Source: CAWUIO01 sp963922455 (GTDB taxonomy: Bacteria; Bacteroidota; Bacteroidia; Cytophagales; Microscillaceae). From it: a DNA stretch of 64,000 bases. The stretch covers positions 11,319-75,318 of the forward strand of contig CAWUIO010000016.1 of the NCBI GenBank assembly GCA_963922455.1, read 5' to 3'. Under the pieces are notes generated by a model. The model did not search any database, was not told the DNA's origin, and was given only the letters and a program-made list of their open reading frames with translations. The position numbers were made by a program, and so were the translations under genes. Positions 1-8,890 of this stretch are shown here, piece after piece (position 1 is the first letter of the stretch; each line of letters opens with the position of its first letter).

Positions 1-273
1 TTTAAAGTGGCCGCCGGTGCCTATTCGGAAAATCATCCCTTGAACAAACCCACGATGACCATCGGCAGAAACCCCTCCAATGACATCGTGATCCCCGAGC
101 AAACGGTCTCTTCCAAACACGCAACCATCACGGTAGAAAAAGGAAATTTCTTTATTCAAGATTTGGGAAGTACCAATGGAACCTTTGTTAACGGTTCTCG
201 GGTGCAAGGAAAAATCTTAAAATCTGGAGACTTGATAAAATTAGGAGCGGCCCAGTGTCGTTTTGAGTTATAG
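1..273 (+). CDS. FHA domain protein, 5' end outside window
   Basis: The reading frame is open from base 1, so the start lies upstream; a GTG at 7 is unlikely to be the true start. The visible 90 codons are nearly a whole FHA domain, a phosphothreonine-peptide binding module. The hallmarks are all present: GR at codons 22-23, the SSKHA motif at 37-41 and GSTNGTFVNG at 56-65. These residues contact the phosphothreonine in known FHA domains. The domain ends the protein, so it is C-terminal. It sits 15 bases before a PP2C phosphatase and close to two kinase-like genes, which suggests it reads out their phosphorylation. What precedes the FHA domain cannot be seen. Confidence 0.9.
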   Translation, partial: FKVAAGAYSENHPLNKPTMTIGRNPSNDIVIPEQTVSSKHATITVEKGNFFIQDLGSTNGTFVNGSRVQGKILKSGDLIKLGAAQCRFEL

Positions 274-288
274 AACTGAATCTAAGGT

Positions 289-1737
289 ATGCATACGGAG
301 GCAAGTAGAATATTTAAGTTTGGTAACCACACCGATATAGGCAAGGTCCGCGAAGAAAACCAGGACTTTATGGGCTTTTTCGAGAATGAGAATGGGGCCA
401 TATTTGTCGTGTGTGACGGGATGGGCGGACACGCCGGAGGAAAATTTGCCGCCCATATGGCCGTACAGTCTATCCGTCTCTTTTTTGAAAATCAATTTTA
501 CCCCCAGGCCCGGGAAGGGATTTTTCAGGCTATTCAATACGCCAATCAAGAAATCTACCAACGCTCCCAAATGAACATCGAGTTGCGGGGTATGGGCACC
601 ACTTGTGTGGTGATGCTTCTTCGTGGAAACGATATTTATTACGGCCACGTAGGAGATAGCCGCCTGTATTTGAATGATGCCGGAGGGATTCAAAGACTTA
701 CTCAAGATCACTCCTTTGTCCAGGCCTTGATAGACCAAGGCATGATTACCGAAGAAGAAGCACTTAGCCACCCCCGACGGAATGAATTACTCCGGGCATT
801 GGGGATTCAGGAATTTGTGGACGTCACGGTTTGTGAGGAACCCGTGATTGCCCGTACCGGCGATCAATACCTATTGTGTACAGATGGTTTAACGGGACTG
901 GTAAGTGATGCGGGTATTAAAGAAATTTTAGAACAAGCCCTAGGGGCCCAGGCCAAAGCCCAACGATTGGTGGAGGTGGCTAATGTCTTTGGAGGTATTG
1001 ACAATACCACGGTGCAACTGGTAGAAATCACCCGGGGAGCCAGTGCCGCCCAGCTTAGTTCCGAAAGTGGGGCCGGAGCAAAATCCAATTTTGATCCACC
1101 CCCACAAACAAATACATTCTCCTATTCCAAGCCAAAAATGGAAACCGTCCAGCCCCTAGAAGAGGAGTCTTACCAGGAGGGGCAAGGCCGGTCCCGGGGA
1201 GAAGAAATCAGCTTCAGTACCACCGACGATGTGGATTACCGCTCTTGGATTATTCGAGGCTTCTTGATCATCTTTGCTTTGGTAGCACTTTCCATCTTAT
1301 ACCAGCAAACGATTGGCCAATACCATGTTTTGGGCGGTTCGGGCAGTTATGAAAAGGATAAAGAAAAGGCTTTAAGTTTAGAGATTCAATTTTACGAAAT
1401 GTTTTGGGCCCAATATCCTGGGCTTAAAAAATTAAAAGATAAATACGACCGTACGGTAGAAAAAATCAACCAAACCGTGGAATCCATAAAGAAAATTGAA
1501 GATTATAGTCGCAAAACCTATCAAAAAGTGGATAGCCTTTTGAACGACAAACGGGTCCGCCGGATTGTGAACAGCCTAGAAAATAACCGAGAAAGCCTGC
1601 TGAATTTGGCCGACCGGTATCGATCTAAAGTGGACTGGATCTTACAAGCCAATGGCGTAAATACCGAAGAAGAACTTCGTCGCCTGGATTCCCTGATCAT
1701 TCCCCTGGAAGATCCATTCGCCTCCCCCACCGAATAA
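289..1737 (+). CDS. PP2C-family Ser/Thr protein phosphatase with membrane anchor
   Basis: 482 residues. Residues about 10-250 carry the PP2C (Stp1/PrpC-type) metal-binding motifs: REENQD near 21-26, VVCDGMGGHAGG near 40-51, GHVGDSRLYL, LCTDGL and GGIDNTT. A low-complexity linker follows, then one hydrophobic segment at about 318-340 (IIRGFLIIFALVALSIL), then a charged, probably coiled-coil C-terminal region rich in Lys and Glu. The predicted topology is a cytoplasmic phosphatase with a single TM and a periplasmic tail. It is known that such enzymes reverse phosphorylation by Hanks-type kinases. It is placed between an FHA gene and two kinase-like genes, which supports that role. The tail is not a PASTA domain and I do not recognise it. 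Confidence 0.92.
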   Translation: MHTEASRIFKFGNHTDIGKVREENQDFMGFFENENGAIFVVCDGMGGHAGGKFAAHMAVQSIRLFFENQFYPQAREGIFQAIQYANQEIYQRSQMNIELRGMGTTCVVMLLRGNDIYYGHVGDSRLYLNDAGGIQRLTQDHSFVQALIDQGMITEEEALSHPRRNELLRALGIQEFVDVTVCEEPVIARTGDQYLLCTDGLTGLVSDAGIKEILEQALGAQAKAQRLVEVANVFGGIDNTTVQLVEITRGASAAQLSSESGAGAKSNFDPPPQTNTFSYSKPKMETVQPLEEESYQEGQGRSRGEEISFSTTDDVDYRSWIIRGFLIIFALVALSILYQQTIGQYHVLGGSGSYEKDKEKALSLEIQFYEMFWAQYPGLKKLKDKYDRTVEKINQTVESIKKIEDYSRKTYQKVDSLLNDKRVRRIVNSLENNRESLLNLADRYRSKVDWILQANGVNTEEELRRLDSLIIPLEDPFASPTE

Positions 1738-1748
1738 TACCTGAAATT

Positions 1749-1771
1749 GATGGGCTTTTGTCCCATTTTTT
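1749..1771 (+). terminator. Possible intrinsic terminator after PP2C gene
   Basis: A short ATGGG/CCCAT stem with a loop of about 7 bases is followed by a run of six T. The stem is short, so this is weak. Confidence 0.35.
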
Positions 1772-1793
1772 ACGGGTCTTCTGAAATATATTG

Positions 1794-1801
1794 TACTTTT
1801 G
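1794..1801 (+). promoter_or_regulatory. Possible Bacteroidota -7 box upstream of the pseudokinase
   Basis: TACTTTTG matches the TAnnTTTG -7 element of Bacteroidota promoters and lies 112 bases before the ATG at 1913. I see no well-spaced -33 TTTG, so this is tentative. It would separate the two kinase-like genes from the FHA/PP2C pair. Confidence 0.25.
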
Positions 1802-1912
1802 TAAGTATCCAGTAATAATTCTTAAAAGGAAAAGTATTTAAGGAAACCTTTTTGGGCATTTTTGCCGCAGTGCGATGTGCCTGAGTTTTGCTAGATTAAT
1901 GCCAAACAGAAC

Positions 1913-3385
1913 ATGACGGGGGAGAAGATTTTAAATTATCGGATTGAAAATTTAACGGATGATAATCAACTGTATCGCTCCTTCTTGGCGACACATACTC
2001 AGTTTTCCAAAAAAGTTTTAATCAAAAGCATCAAGCCCTTTGGTAGCCTGGAAGACAATGCTGAGTTCCGGGAAGAGATCAAACGCTTGTCCCAAATCCA
2101 ACATCCCCACGTGGTTACCCTCTACGACCAAGTAGAAACCGAACAAGAATTATATCTAATCTTTGAATACATCGAGGGCAAAACCCTTTCTGATTATATC
2201 AATCAAATCAGTGGCCCCATTCCGGCGCAAAGAGCCGCCTATCTTATGGCGAAAATTTTGGATGCCTTTGCCCAGATTCACCAGAAAGTGATCTTCGGAG
2301 GGGCCGTCCATGCTTCCAATTTGCTGGTGTGGGAAGATGAAGAGGTAAAAGTATTAGACTTGGCTTTGAGTCGGTTTTTCCACCGAAAAAACCTCGAGGC
2401 CGGCGATGTAGAATCGCTCTCCTATGCCAGCCCCGAATGGTATCAAGAACAGAAACTGGGGATTAGTAGTGACATATACTCCTTAGGCATCTTATTTTAT
2501 TACATGCTAGCAGGCCAGCACCCGTATGGTGCCTACACCTCCGAGCAACTACGGCAGGGAGTTCCTAATCATGAATTACCAGATATCCGGAATTTTTATC
2601 CCTCGGTACCCGCGTCTTTGTGGACGATTATTAAAAAAGCTACCTCGCTCGACCCAAGAGAACGCTATGCTAGTAGCCAAGCTTTTAAAGCAGATATCTT
2701 ACAAGCCGATTTTAGCCCTTCCCAAGTCATTGAGCCAAGCCCTGTTCCCGAAGCTGGGCCAAATACCCCCAATCAGCCAAGTTATACCGAAGAAGTGAAG
2801 CGAGAGGATGTTGTCTTTATCAACCTTCCGCTTTTTATTTTGATTGGTTTACTCGTATTTATGAGTGTGCTCCTCCTACGTTTTAATCGTGGCGAAGAGC
2901 AAGTAAGCAGCCAAGTAATCTACGAAATTACCAACACCCAATCCATACGACAGCGACAAGACTCCATTGCCCAGGCTCAAGAAAAACAGGCTATTGCCGA
3001 TAGTATTCGTATCTTAAGCCTGGCCAATCGTAAGCAGAACTTTGAAATTTACATTCACAAAGTCAAAAGAGGGGAAAATTTGGAGTATTTAGCCCAAAGA
3101 TATTATACCAACCCCGATTCTTTGCGGAGCTTAAACAATATGGAGGGAGTTAGCAATACGGCCCGACTCCGGGCCCGAGAAGGAATAAAAATAAAAATCC
3201 GGGCTTTGTATAGCATGAAACGAGGGGAAAGCCTATACGATGTGAGCCGTAAGTTTGGGGTAAGCCACCTGGCCTTGCGGCAAACCAATCAACTGTTTGC
3301 CAAAGAACCTGAGCCTGGAGAAGAACCCGAGCCCATTGTATTTGAAGGAAAACAGTTGGTGATCCCTCTGATTGCGGCAAATTAG
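1913..3385 (+). CDS. LysM-tailed transmembrane pseudokinase (Hanks-type fold)
   Basis: 490 residues. Residues about 8-270 follow the Hanks-type kinase fold and are paralogous to the next gene; both open with a GE-ILNY-IE pattern. Key residues are lost. The glycine-rich loop (residues 12-22) has no GxGxxG. The HRDxKxxN catalytic loop is replaced by GGAVHASN (about 128-136), so the catalytic Asp is absent. DFG is replaced by DLA (about 148-150). The ATP-binding Lys (VLIKSI), the PE motif (ASPEW) and the helix F Asp (SSDIYSLG) remain. A TM segment at about 300-323 is followed by a linker and two LysM-like modules (about 380-425 and 426-487; each has the KRGE[NS]L pattern). I infer a catalytically dead receptor whose outside part binds peptidoglycan or another glycan. 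Intact DxS-like compensating residues were not found. Confidence 0.85.
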   Translation: MTGEKILNYRIENLTDDNQLYRSFLATHTQFSKKVLIKSIKPFGSLEDNAEFREEIKRLSQIQHPHVVTLYDQVETEQELYLIFEYIEGKTLSDYINQISGPIPAQRAAYLMAKILDAFAQIHQKVIFGGAVHASNLLVWEDEEVKVLDLALSRFFHRKNLEAGDVESLSYASPEWYQEQKLGISSDIYSLGILFYYMLAGQHPYGAYTSEQLRQGVPNHELPDIRNFYPSVPASLWTIIKKATSLDPRERYASSQAFKADILQADFSPSQVIEPSPVPEAGPNTPNQPSYTEEVKREDVVFINLPLFILIGLLVFMSVLLLRFNRGEEQVSSQVIYEITNTQSIRQRQDSIAQAQEKQAIADSIRILSLANRKQNFEIYIHKVKRGENLEYLAQRYYTNPDSLRSLNNMEGVSNTARLRAREGIKIKIRALYSMKRGESLYDVSRKFGVSHLALRQTNQLFAKEPEPGEEPEPIVFEGKQLVIPLIAAN

Positions 3386-3410
3386 AATTCAAGCAATACG
3401 TAGAAGCACG

Positions 3411-5069
3411 ATGATAGGAGAGCGCATACTAAACTATAAAATTGAGGCCCTTTTGGGTGAAGGAGGAGTGGGCAGAGTCTACCTGGCCAGTCATACCCAG
3501 CTAGGCCGTAAAGTGGCCATCAAGATTCTTCATCCCCACTTAGTGAGTAACCCGGAAATTCGTCAACGTTTTCGTCTAGAAGCCGCTACTCTCTCCGACC
3601 TCAAACATATAAACCTCATCACGCTTTACGATTACTTAGAAGATGAGAGAGGCCTTTTCTTAATCACCGAATATGCCGAAGGTAGCTCGCTTGACCATTA
3701 TATTGCCCATCGTACAGGACCTATTCCCGAGAAAAAAGCCCTTTTCTTTTTTGAGCAAATTCTAGATGGACTTGCTTATGCCCACAAACGCGGAATCGTT
3801 CATCGCGATATAAAGCCCTCCAATCTGATCATCACCCGAGAAGCCGATGTCAAGATTCTCGATTTTGGTATTGCCAAAATACTCAAAGCCGAGCAGAACT
3901 CCCTGACCCAAACGGGCGCCCGTTTAGGTACCATTTTATATATGAGCCCCGAACAAGTCCAAGGCAAAAAGGTCGATCAGCGTACCGATATTTACTCTTT
4001 GGGAATTACTTTGTTCGAGATGCTCACGGGCAAGCACCCTTTTGAGGCCTATAAAAATTCAGAATACGAAATATATCGCCAAATTTTACACGAAACGCTT
4101 CCCCAAGCTCGGGATTTTTACCCCATTGTAAGTGATCACCTGCAATCAGTAATAGAGAAAGCTACCGCCAAAGACCCCCAAGACCGATATGCCAGCTGTG
4201 AAGAATTTAAAATAGCACTTGGCCTCCAAGGCCCAAGCATGAGTCAAGGAAATATCACCAACCCTGGGCTTACCAATCCAGAAATGGGGAATTTTGTTCC
4301 TCCTCCAACCAGCAAACCCGAGGAAGTAAGCCGTAAACCGGAAACTCCTAGCCCTCAGCAGGAAGATGCCTTAGATGAAAGAAGAGAACGGAACAATACG
4401 CTGCTTTACGTGATTCTGGGGGTGCTTATTGTTGTGTCTAGTGTGCTTATCTACTTTGAGTTGACCCGGGTGCCCAATCCTCCAAACGATAGTAAGGCCA
4501 CCGTTCATTGGCGGGATGAAATAGATGCCCCCGATACTGGGCCCGAAGTGATTAATCGTACAGAAAACCTTAGCGACGACGAACCTCAAGTAGAGGAAGG
4601 ACCCTCTCCCAATGAACTCCTTTTGGACAGCTTAAATCTAGAAAAGGAAAAAATTCAAGAAATTGTTGACCTCCTAAGCAAAGAACGCCGCGAATCTTTG
4701 CTCCAAGACTTTCTTCTCGATAACCAATTGGAGGAAGGGGAATTTGGGGAATATGTGATCCGGGTTACCGTAGCCAACCAGCGGGAAGATGCTGAGTTTA
4801 AAGACATTGTGATAAAAGTACAGTATTTTGACGATCAAAATGAAGTAATCAAAGAAATTGAAAAAGAGTTGGAGCCCGTAAAGCCAGGACAGACTTTCGC
4901 GTTTCAAATCCGGGAGATGATTGAAGCCTACCAGCACGGCGTTTCTGTCTCAGAAATTGAAGTAAAAGACCTCGAGGCCCCACCTACTTTGGATTCACTT
5001 CAAACCGAATTGCTTTTACTAGATGACAAAATACAGGAGCTTAAAATTAAGATAGAAGACGAGGAATAG
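3411..5069 (+). CDS. Hanks-type Ser/Thr protein kinase with one TM segment
   Basis: 552 residues from ATG 3411. A TTG at 3372 would add 13 residues overlapping the upstream gene, but the paralogous gene begins at the equivalent ATG. Intact motifs: GEGGVGRVYLA glycine loop, VAIKIL Lys, HRDIKPSN catalytic loop (about 130-137), LDFGIAK (about 150-156), YMSPEQ and TDIYSLG. A Pro/Glu-rich juxtamembrane linker leads to a TM segment at about 329-350 and an acidic, partly coiled periplasmic region of about 200 residues with no PASTA or LysM domain. In that region residues about 440-530 look like a beta-rich module (VTVANQREDAEF). The function is inferred as envelope sensing. The gene starts 25 bases after the pseudokinase stop, so the two are probably cotranscribed. 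Confidence 0.92.
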   Translation: MIGERILNYKIEALLGEGGVGRVYLASHTQLGRKVAIKILHPHLVSNPEIRQRFRLEAATLSDLKHINLITLYDYLEDERGLFLITEYAEGSSLDHYIAHRTGPIPEKKALFFFEQILDGLAYAHKRGIVHRDIKPSNLIITREADVKILDFGIAKILKAEQNSLTQTGARLGTILYMSPEQVQGKKVDQRTDIYSLGITLFEMLTGKHPFEAYKNSEYEIYRQILHETLPQARDFYPIVSDHLQSVIEKATAKDPQDRYASCEEFKIALGLQGPSMSQGNITNPGLTNPEMGNFVPPPTSKPEEVSRKPETPSPQQEDALDERRERNNTLLYVILGVLIVVSSVLIYFELTRVPNPPNDSKATVHWRDEIDAPDTGPEVINRTENLSDDEPQVEEGPSPNELLLDSLNLEKEKIQEIVDLLSKERRESLLQDFLLDNQLEEGEFGEYVIRVTVANQREDAEFKDIVIKVQYFDDQNEVIKEIEKELEPVKPGQTFAFQIREMIEAYQHGVSVSEIEVKDLEAPPTLDSLQTELLLLDDKIQELKIKIEDEE

Positions 5070-5080
5070 CCATAGCACGT

Positions 5081-5221
5081 GGGGCTTCCCAAAGCCCTTA
5101 TCCCCTAGTGCCAAACTTCACACATTGTATCCTGGGCTTTGGTCGGGCTTGCCAGCCAAGCCGGAGCCGGCCCACGCCCAGCCAGCGGCGGTCTCCGCTC
5201 TTCGAGTGGCATCCCTAAGCC
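5081..5221 (+). repeat. Dispersed structured repeat, copy R1 (divergent)
   Basis: Begins GGGGCTTCCC 11 bases after the kinase stop and ends ATCCCTAAGCC. First stem: CCAAAGCCC pairs with GGGCTTTGG. The middle is degenerate but keeps TCGGGCT and CCAGCGGCGG. It belongs to a family with 13 clear copies in this window. Confidence 0.75.
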
Positions 5222-5228
5222 GAAATGA

Positions 5229-6140
5229 TTATAAATTGTGGATATTTCGTTCCAAGAGTAGCTCCAACATACCGTCTTTTAAGCCCACTTTGGGTATGAT
5301 CATCTCATGCGCACCAGCGGCTTCCATACTAGATACATACAGATCGGTAGCGGGAATAATGGTTTCGGCTCTATCGGGGTTCAGTTTGAAGATATCCATA
5401 CGCTCTTGCTCACTAAACTCAGCCAAATAATGCCGCAGTACTTTTAGGTCATCTCGGTGCAACCGTCTATCACCCGGATTAATCAGGTTATAGGCTTTGT
5501 TGATATTGCCCCCGGTACCTATAGCAACGATAGGCCGGTAAGGCATTTCTTTCTGTATGTGGATACGTATCCAGTCCATGAGTTCTTGTAAACTGCTCAT
5601 GTAGCTATTACCCCGGATCTGCCGTAGTGAGCCAATCGGAAAGGAGTGCCCCGTAATTTTATCCTGCCCGCGGTAGAGGTTTACCTCAGTACTACCTCCG
5701 CCTACATCGGTATGTAAGTAGCATTGTTCCGGTTCCAAATACTTTTGAATTACGCGACTCAGCACTTCGGCTTCATCTTGCCCCGTAATAATTTGTAGCC
5801 GCAAACCAGTCTCTTCGTAAATGACATCTATTAACTTCTCGCCATTATGAGCCTCCCGAAAGGCAGAGGTAGCATAGGCCAAGACATCATCTACCTCGTG
5901 CAGATCAATTAACATTTGAAAGACCTGCATAAGCTTTCGGAGTTGACCTGCTTTTTTAGAGCTAATTTTCCGCTTAAAAAAAACATCTTTACCGAGCCGA
6001 AGGGGAAATCGGGTATATTCAATATCTTTGAAAGAACATTGAGGTAAATCTTCCTCATCTTTGGGCGGCTGATCCCAAATTACCCGACTAATCAGCATCC
6101 TGGCGCCATTGGAGCCTATATCAATCGCCGCAAATTTCAC
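5229..6140 (-). CDS. Ppx/GppA family exopolyphosphatase/pppGpp phosphatase-like protein
   Basis: 303 residues, GTG start at 6140; the family N-terminus (MKFAAIDIGSNGARMLI) supports it. The actin/hexokinase-type ATPase fold is indicated by the phosphate-1 motif DIGSNGARM, the YATSAFREA motif near residue 90 and the phosphate-2 motif DVGGGSTEV near 147. Full-length Ppx/GppA proteins of enterobacteria are about 500 residues; this is the short two-domain version typical of Bacteroidota, without the C-terminal HD-like domain. It could hydrolyse polyphosphate or pppGpp; sequence alone does not decide. It is divergent from the folA gene across 83 bases. Confidence 0.9.
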   Translation of the reverse strand: MKFAAIDIGSNGARMLISRVIWDQPPKDEEDLPQCSFKDIEYTRFPLRLGKDVFFKRKISSKKAGQLRKLMQVFQMLIDLHEVDDVLAYATSAFREAHNGEKLIDVIYEETGLRLQIITGQDEAEVLSRVIQKYLEPEQCYLHTDVGGGSTEVNLYRGQDKITGHSFPIGSLRQIRGNSYMSSLQELMDWIRIHIQKEMPYRPIVAIGTGGNINKAYNLINPGDRRLHRDDLKVLRHYLAEFSEQERMDIFKLNPDRAETIIPATDLYVSSMEAAGAHEMIIPKVGLKDGMLELLLERNIHNL

Positions 6141-6223
6141 ACAAATTGGAATTTAATTAAGTCTCAAAATTACGATACAAATTTCAAAAACAAGACCTCA
6201 GACAACAATCTCTCACGAAACCT

Positions 6224-6739
6224 ATGATCATATCACTCATTGTTGCCCTATCTCAGAATAGAGTTATTGGCCGAGAAGGAGAAATTCCTTGGCGACTGCC
6301 CCAAGATTTAAAACTCTTCAAACAAAATACGATGGGACATTGTATTTTGATGGGCCGTAAGACTTTTGAGTCAATTGGCCGCCCCCTACCAGGTCGTCCC
6401 AACCTGGTATTGACCCGCAATCCTCAATGGAATGCCGAAGGTTGTACTCGGATTGCTAGTTTGGAAGAAGGAATCGCTTGGGCCCAGGCGCTACCCGAGA
6501 CCGAGCTTTTTATTATAGGTGGAGGAGAAATATATCGTATGGCCTTAAACCAGGCACAACGTATCTATTTAAGCGAAGTAAAGACCAAACTGGATGGGGA
6601 TACCTATTTCCCTGTATTGTCAAAGGAAGATTGGGAGGAAGTGAATAGAACTTCGTACTTCTCCGATGAAAAAAATCAATATGATTTTGATTTTGTGGTC
6701 TTAGAAAGAAGCAATACCCCCCCGGGAAAAAAAACTTAG
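6224..6739 (+). CDS. folA: Dihydrofolate reductase
   Basis: 171 residues, a normal length for bacterial DHFR. It reduces dihydrofolate to tetrahydrofolate with NADPH. Seen: the N-terminal IISLIVALSQNRVIG strand, the substrate-loop IPWRLPQDLKLFK (with the acidic residue near 30), MGRKTFESIG (NADPH site), RPNLVLTR, and FIIGGGEIY near 104-112. The C-terminal YDFDFVVLER strand is present, followed by a short Pro/Lys tail. ATG at 6224 directly precedes the conserved N-terminus. It overlaps the convergent downstream gene by 4 bases. Bacteroidota usually carry folA near thyA, but thyA is not in this window. Confidence 0.96.
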   Translation: MIISLIVALSQNRVIGREGEIPWRLPQDLKLFKQNTMGHCILMGRKTFESIGRPLPGRPNLVLTRNPQWNAEGCTRIASLEEGIAWAQALPETELFIIGGGEIYRMALNQAQRIYLSEVKTKLDGDTYFPVLSKEDWEEVNRTSYFSDEKNQYDFDFVVLERSNTPPGKKT

Positions 6740-7131
6740 GCCAATTCTACTTCTCCTAAGTCAAAGGGTACGGCCACAACTTGATAGGCATCTTCGTATA
6801 AGATCTTTCCAGGGCTTTCTACCTCTAATACTTCCACCAGGATATCATTTTCTTCCAATATTTCCCGAATTTGTTGCATACGGGCAATGTGTTCAGAAGC
6901 ATTAGACTTAAGCCAACTCATGGGGATATTAAATATATCTTCATCCGAAAGAGGAGAAAAATCCGGTCGTTTGTTGAGATGTTCTTCCACCCATGCTAAG
7001 TTTTCACCGAGTAAATGTCTCTTTTCATCACTGATAATACCGTTCTCATGGAGATAACGGGCGGCACTGATGAAACCTTTCTCTTCATCTAACAGATTAT
7101 CGAGGAAAAGGGTGATAAACTTTGTGTACAT
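6736..7131 (-). CDS. Conserved hypothetical protein, acidic, cytoplasmic
   Basis: 131 residues from ATG 7131. The frame is open further upstream to 7278, but that stretch is AT-rich and encodes a Phe-rich segment unlike the rest, so the internal ATG is preferred. The protein has no signal peptide or TM. It starts MYTKFITLFLDNLLDE, is helical at first and ends with a short beta-rich segment (YQVVAVPFDLGEVELA). I do not recognise a family. It overlaps the end of folA on the opposite strand by 4 bases; the two are convergent and may limit each other's 3' ends. It could be a small Bacteroidota-specific protein. Confidence 0.6.
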   Translation of the reverse strand: MYTKFITLFLDNLLDEEKGFISAARYLHENGIISDEKRHLLGENLAWVEEHLNKRPDFSPLSDEDIFNIPMSWLKSNASEHIARMQQIREILEENDILVEVLEVESPGKILYEDAYQVVAVPFDLGEVELA

Positions 7132-7290
7132 GACCAATGTATTAAGTAAAAAATATAGACCTGGAAAATGTGATTGATAAAATTTGAGGAATAGAATCTC
7201 ATTCCTTGGAAAACGGACGACAAAAGTAATAAAAAAGTTGGGTCTTTTAAAATAAAAACCCTCATAAAAAGCACACAACGCCTATATTTT

Positions 7291-8334
7291 CTAAGGCCTT
7301 AACGTCTCTTGTAGTTGCCGTAAAAAGCGACTAGGGTATTTTCTTCCCAAGGCTTCATCTAGGTGGAAGAAAGCGATTCGTTCCCAAGCTTGATTTTTTT
7401 CTTTTGCCAGAAGATTTGTCAATTCTTGTAAAGCTTTCTGCGATACATACTCAAAACGAATACGATCACCCGCATAAAGATAGTATCCGGCATAATAATG
7501 GCCCTTCAAGACGCTCCAATGATCTTGCTTTTCTTCTTTCCAAGGAAACCTAGTAAGAGCCGAGCCGGGGGTGGGGCCCGGCAGAAGTCTGACCAAGACG
7601 CCATCCCTAAAAATAGCCGCCCAAGAAAAAATAGGAAGGGCCAAATCGCTTGGGAGAGGATAGCTTGGAGTATTATGGAGGTACTCCCGGGCTATATCTA
7701 TATCAATTATGGAGTTTTGAACCTCTATGTCGCGAACGCTTGCCATATTATAGACCATCAGCATCACTCGGTCGGCCGGGGGAACTCCGGTTTTGAGAGG
7801 ATATTTGTATTGGTGTAATCGTAGGGTCGAAGAAACCTGCACCTCTGGCGGGAATCTAAGCTTTACTTCTTTTAACAGCCCAAAAAAAGCTTCCCTGGTT
7901 TTGGAATTCCAATCGTGGTCCAACTGTACCTCCGTGAGAGGTTGAGAATAGGAGGCCATACGGCTCATAATACTTTCTTGGATTTTTTGAGCTAAGCTGG
8001 GAATAGAGTCTGGTGAAATATTCTTGAGGGTGTTCAGCGTTATAAAAATGCTAGGGATTAGGTTTGGTGAAGACCTAGGAAAATTTTTAATCTGAACCGG
8101 AGATACAATAACAGCTTCTTGACGATAGGGATCCCAGTCAATGTCCATGATGCGTAGGTATACGTTCTCCACAGCCAAGCTATCCAGATAAGCTTCTTCC
8201 CAAGGGCTAAGGGCCAACTCTGTTTTCCAATGATAGACACTTAATTTTAAGGCTAAGTTATCCTGTTCTCGGCAGGCCGTTAGAAAAATGGCCCAGAGAA
8301 AAAAATACCTGATGTAATCTAAGGGGTAGCTCAA
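7291..8334 (-). CDS. Putative lipoprotein, TIM-barrel-like (DUF3142-like?)
   Basis: 347 residues, TTG start at 8334 that overlaps the stop of the upstream gene (TTGA), which implies translational coupling. An N-terminal hydrophobic stretch ends in a lipobox-like FLTAC with Cys at about residue 21, so it is probably a lipoprotein. Conserved-looking strand ends follow: VENVYLRIMDIDWD, VQLDHDWN (near 138) and VMLMVYNMA. The pattern of strands ending in Asp/Asn resembles a glycosidase-like barrel, and the VQLDHDW motif recalls DUF3142, but this is from memory. No catalytic pair can be assigned. Expression is probably with the acidic protein gene upstream. Confidence 0.65.
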   Translation of the reverse strand: MSYPLDYIRYFFLWAIFLTACREQDNLALKLSVYHWKTELALSPWEEAYLDSLAVENVYLRIMDIDWDPYRQEAVIVSPVQIKNFPRSSPNLIPSIFITLNTLKNISPDSIPSLAQKIQESIMSRMASYSQPLTEVQLDHDWNSKTREAFFGLLKEVKLRFPPEVQVSSTLRLHQYKYPLKTGVPPADRVMLMVYNMASVRDIEVQNSIIDIDIAREYLHNTPSYPLPSDLALPIFSWAAIFRDGVLVRLLPGPTPGSALTRFPWKEEKQDHWSVLKGHYYAGYYLYAGDRIRFEYVSQKALQELTNLLAKEKNQAWERIAFFHLDEALGRKYPSRFLRQLQETLRP

Positions 8335-8705
8335 TCTTCCATTTCCTCCTCTTTCAATGGGCCATCCTGGTACGGGTCCAGTTCTTCCTCTTGCTCCTGC
8401 TTGGCCATTTCTTCCTTCATAGAGTCATCCATCACGAGGGGAGCCTTTGTCTCTTCAAATTCCTCTTCTTCAAACGCTTCCTCTTCTTCGGCATCCTCCA
8501 CAATTTGGATGGCTTCTTCTACGGTCATACGCACCAAGTAGTAAATATCAGCCGTTTCAAATGGAAGGGCCGATACCTTTTTACCCTTTGCATTGGTAAA
8601 TTTTATGAGGTTTTCACTGTAACCATCAGGATATTGCTTGCGAAGTGCTAAACGAACTTCAGGTGGAAGGTCAATGTAATCTTTGACTATTCTTTTTTTT
8701 GCCAT
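8331..8705 (-). CDS. Small acidic conserved hypothetical protein
   Basis: 124 residues with a clear ATG at 8705. The N-terminal 60 residues (MAKKRIVKDYIDLPPEVR, YPDGYSENLIKF, KGKKVSALPFET) look folded; the last 60 are almost wholly Glu/Asp with a few hydrophobics, so probably disordered. Similar short proteins with a basic start and an acidic tail are common in Bacteroidota, often mis-annotated as DNA primase. The function is unknown. It overlaps the next gene by four bases, suggesting an operon of two. Confidence 0.75.
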   Translation of the reverse strand: MAKKRIVKDYIDLPPEVRLALRKQYPDGYSENLIKFTNAKGKKVSALPFETADIYYLVRMTVEEAIQIVEDAEEEEAFEEEEFEETKAPLVMDDSMKEEMAKQEQEEELDPYQDGPLKEEEMED

Positions 8706-8890
8706 GATTAAATTTAGCCTTGAAATTAATGCCCTAGGTTTTCTTCAAAATTAAAAGAATGAAAATCATGCGCAATCAAAATAGTAAAAATTGCCATAAA
8801 AAAAATTCAAAAGGATCGCATTCTTTCCGCGTTCGGGAGAATTTTACGGGCTTTTGGGGTTCTAGCTAAGGAATATAACAAATTCACGTG

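Noticed and set aside
268..771. A 167-codon minus-strand frame opposite the PP2C gene
   Set aside because: Shadow of a well-supported gene on the other strand.
8811..8890. A strong promoter before the CobW-type gene
   Set aside because: The AT-rich stretch has no TAnnTTTG with a spaced TTTG.
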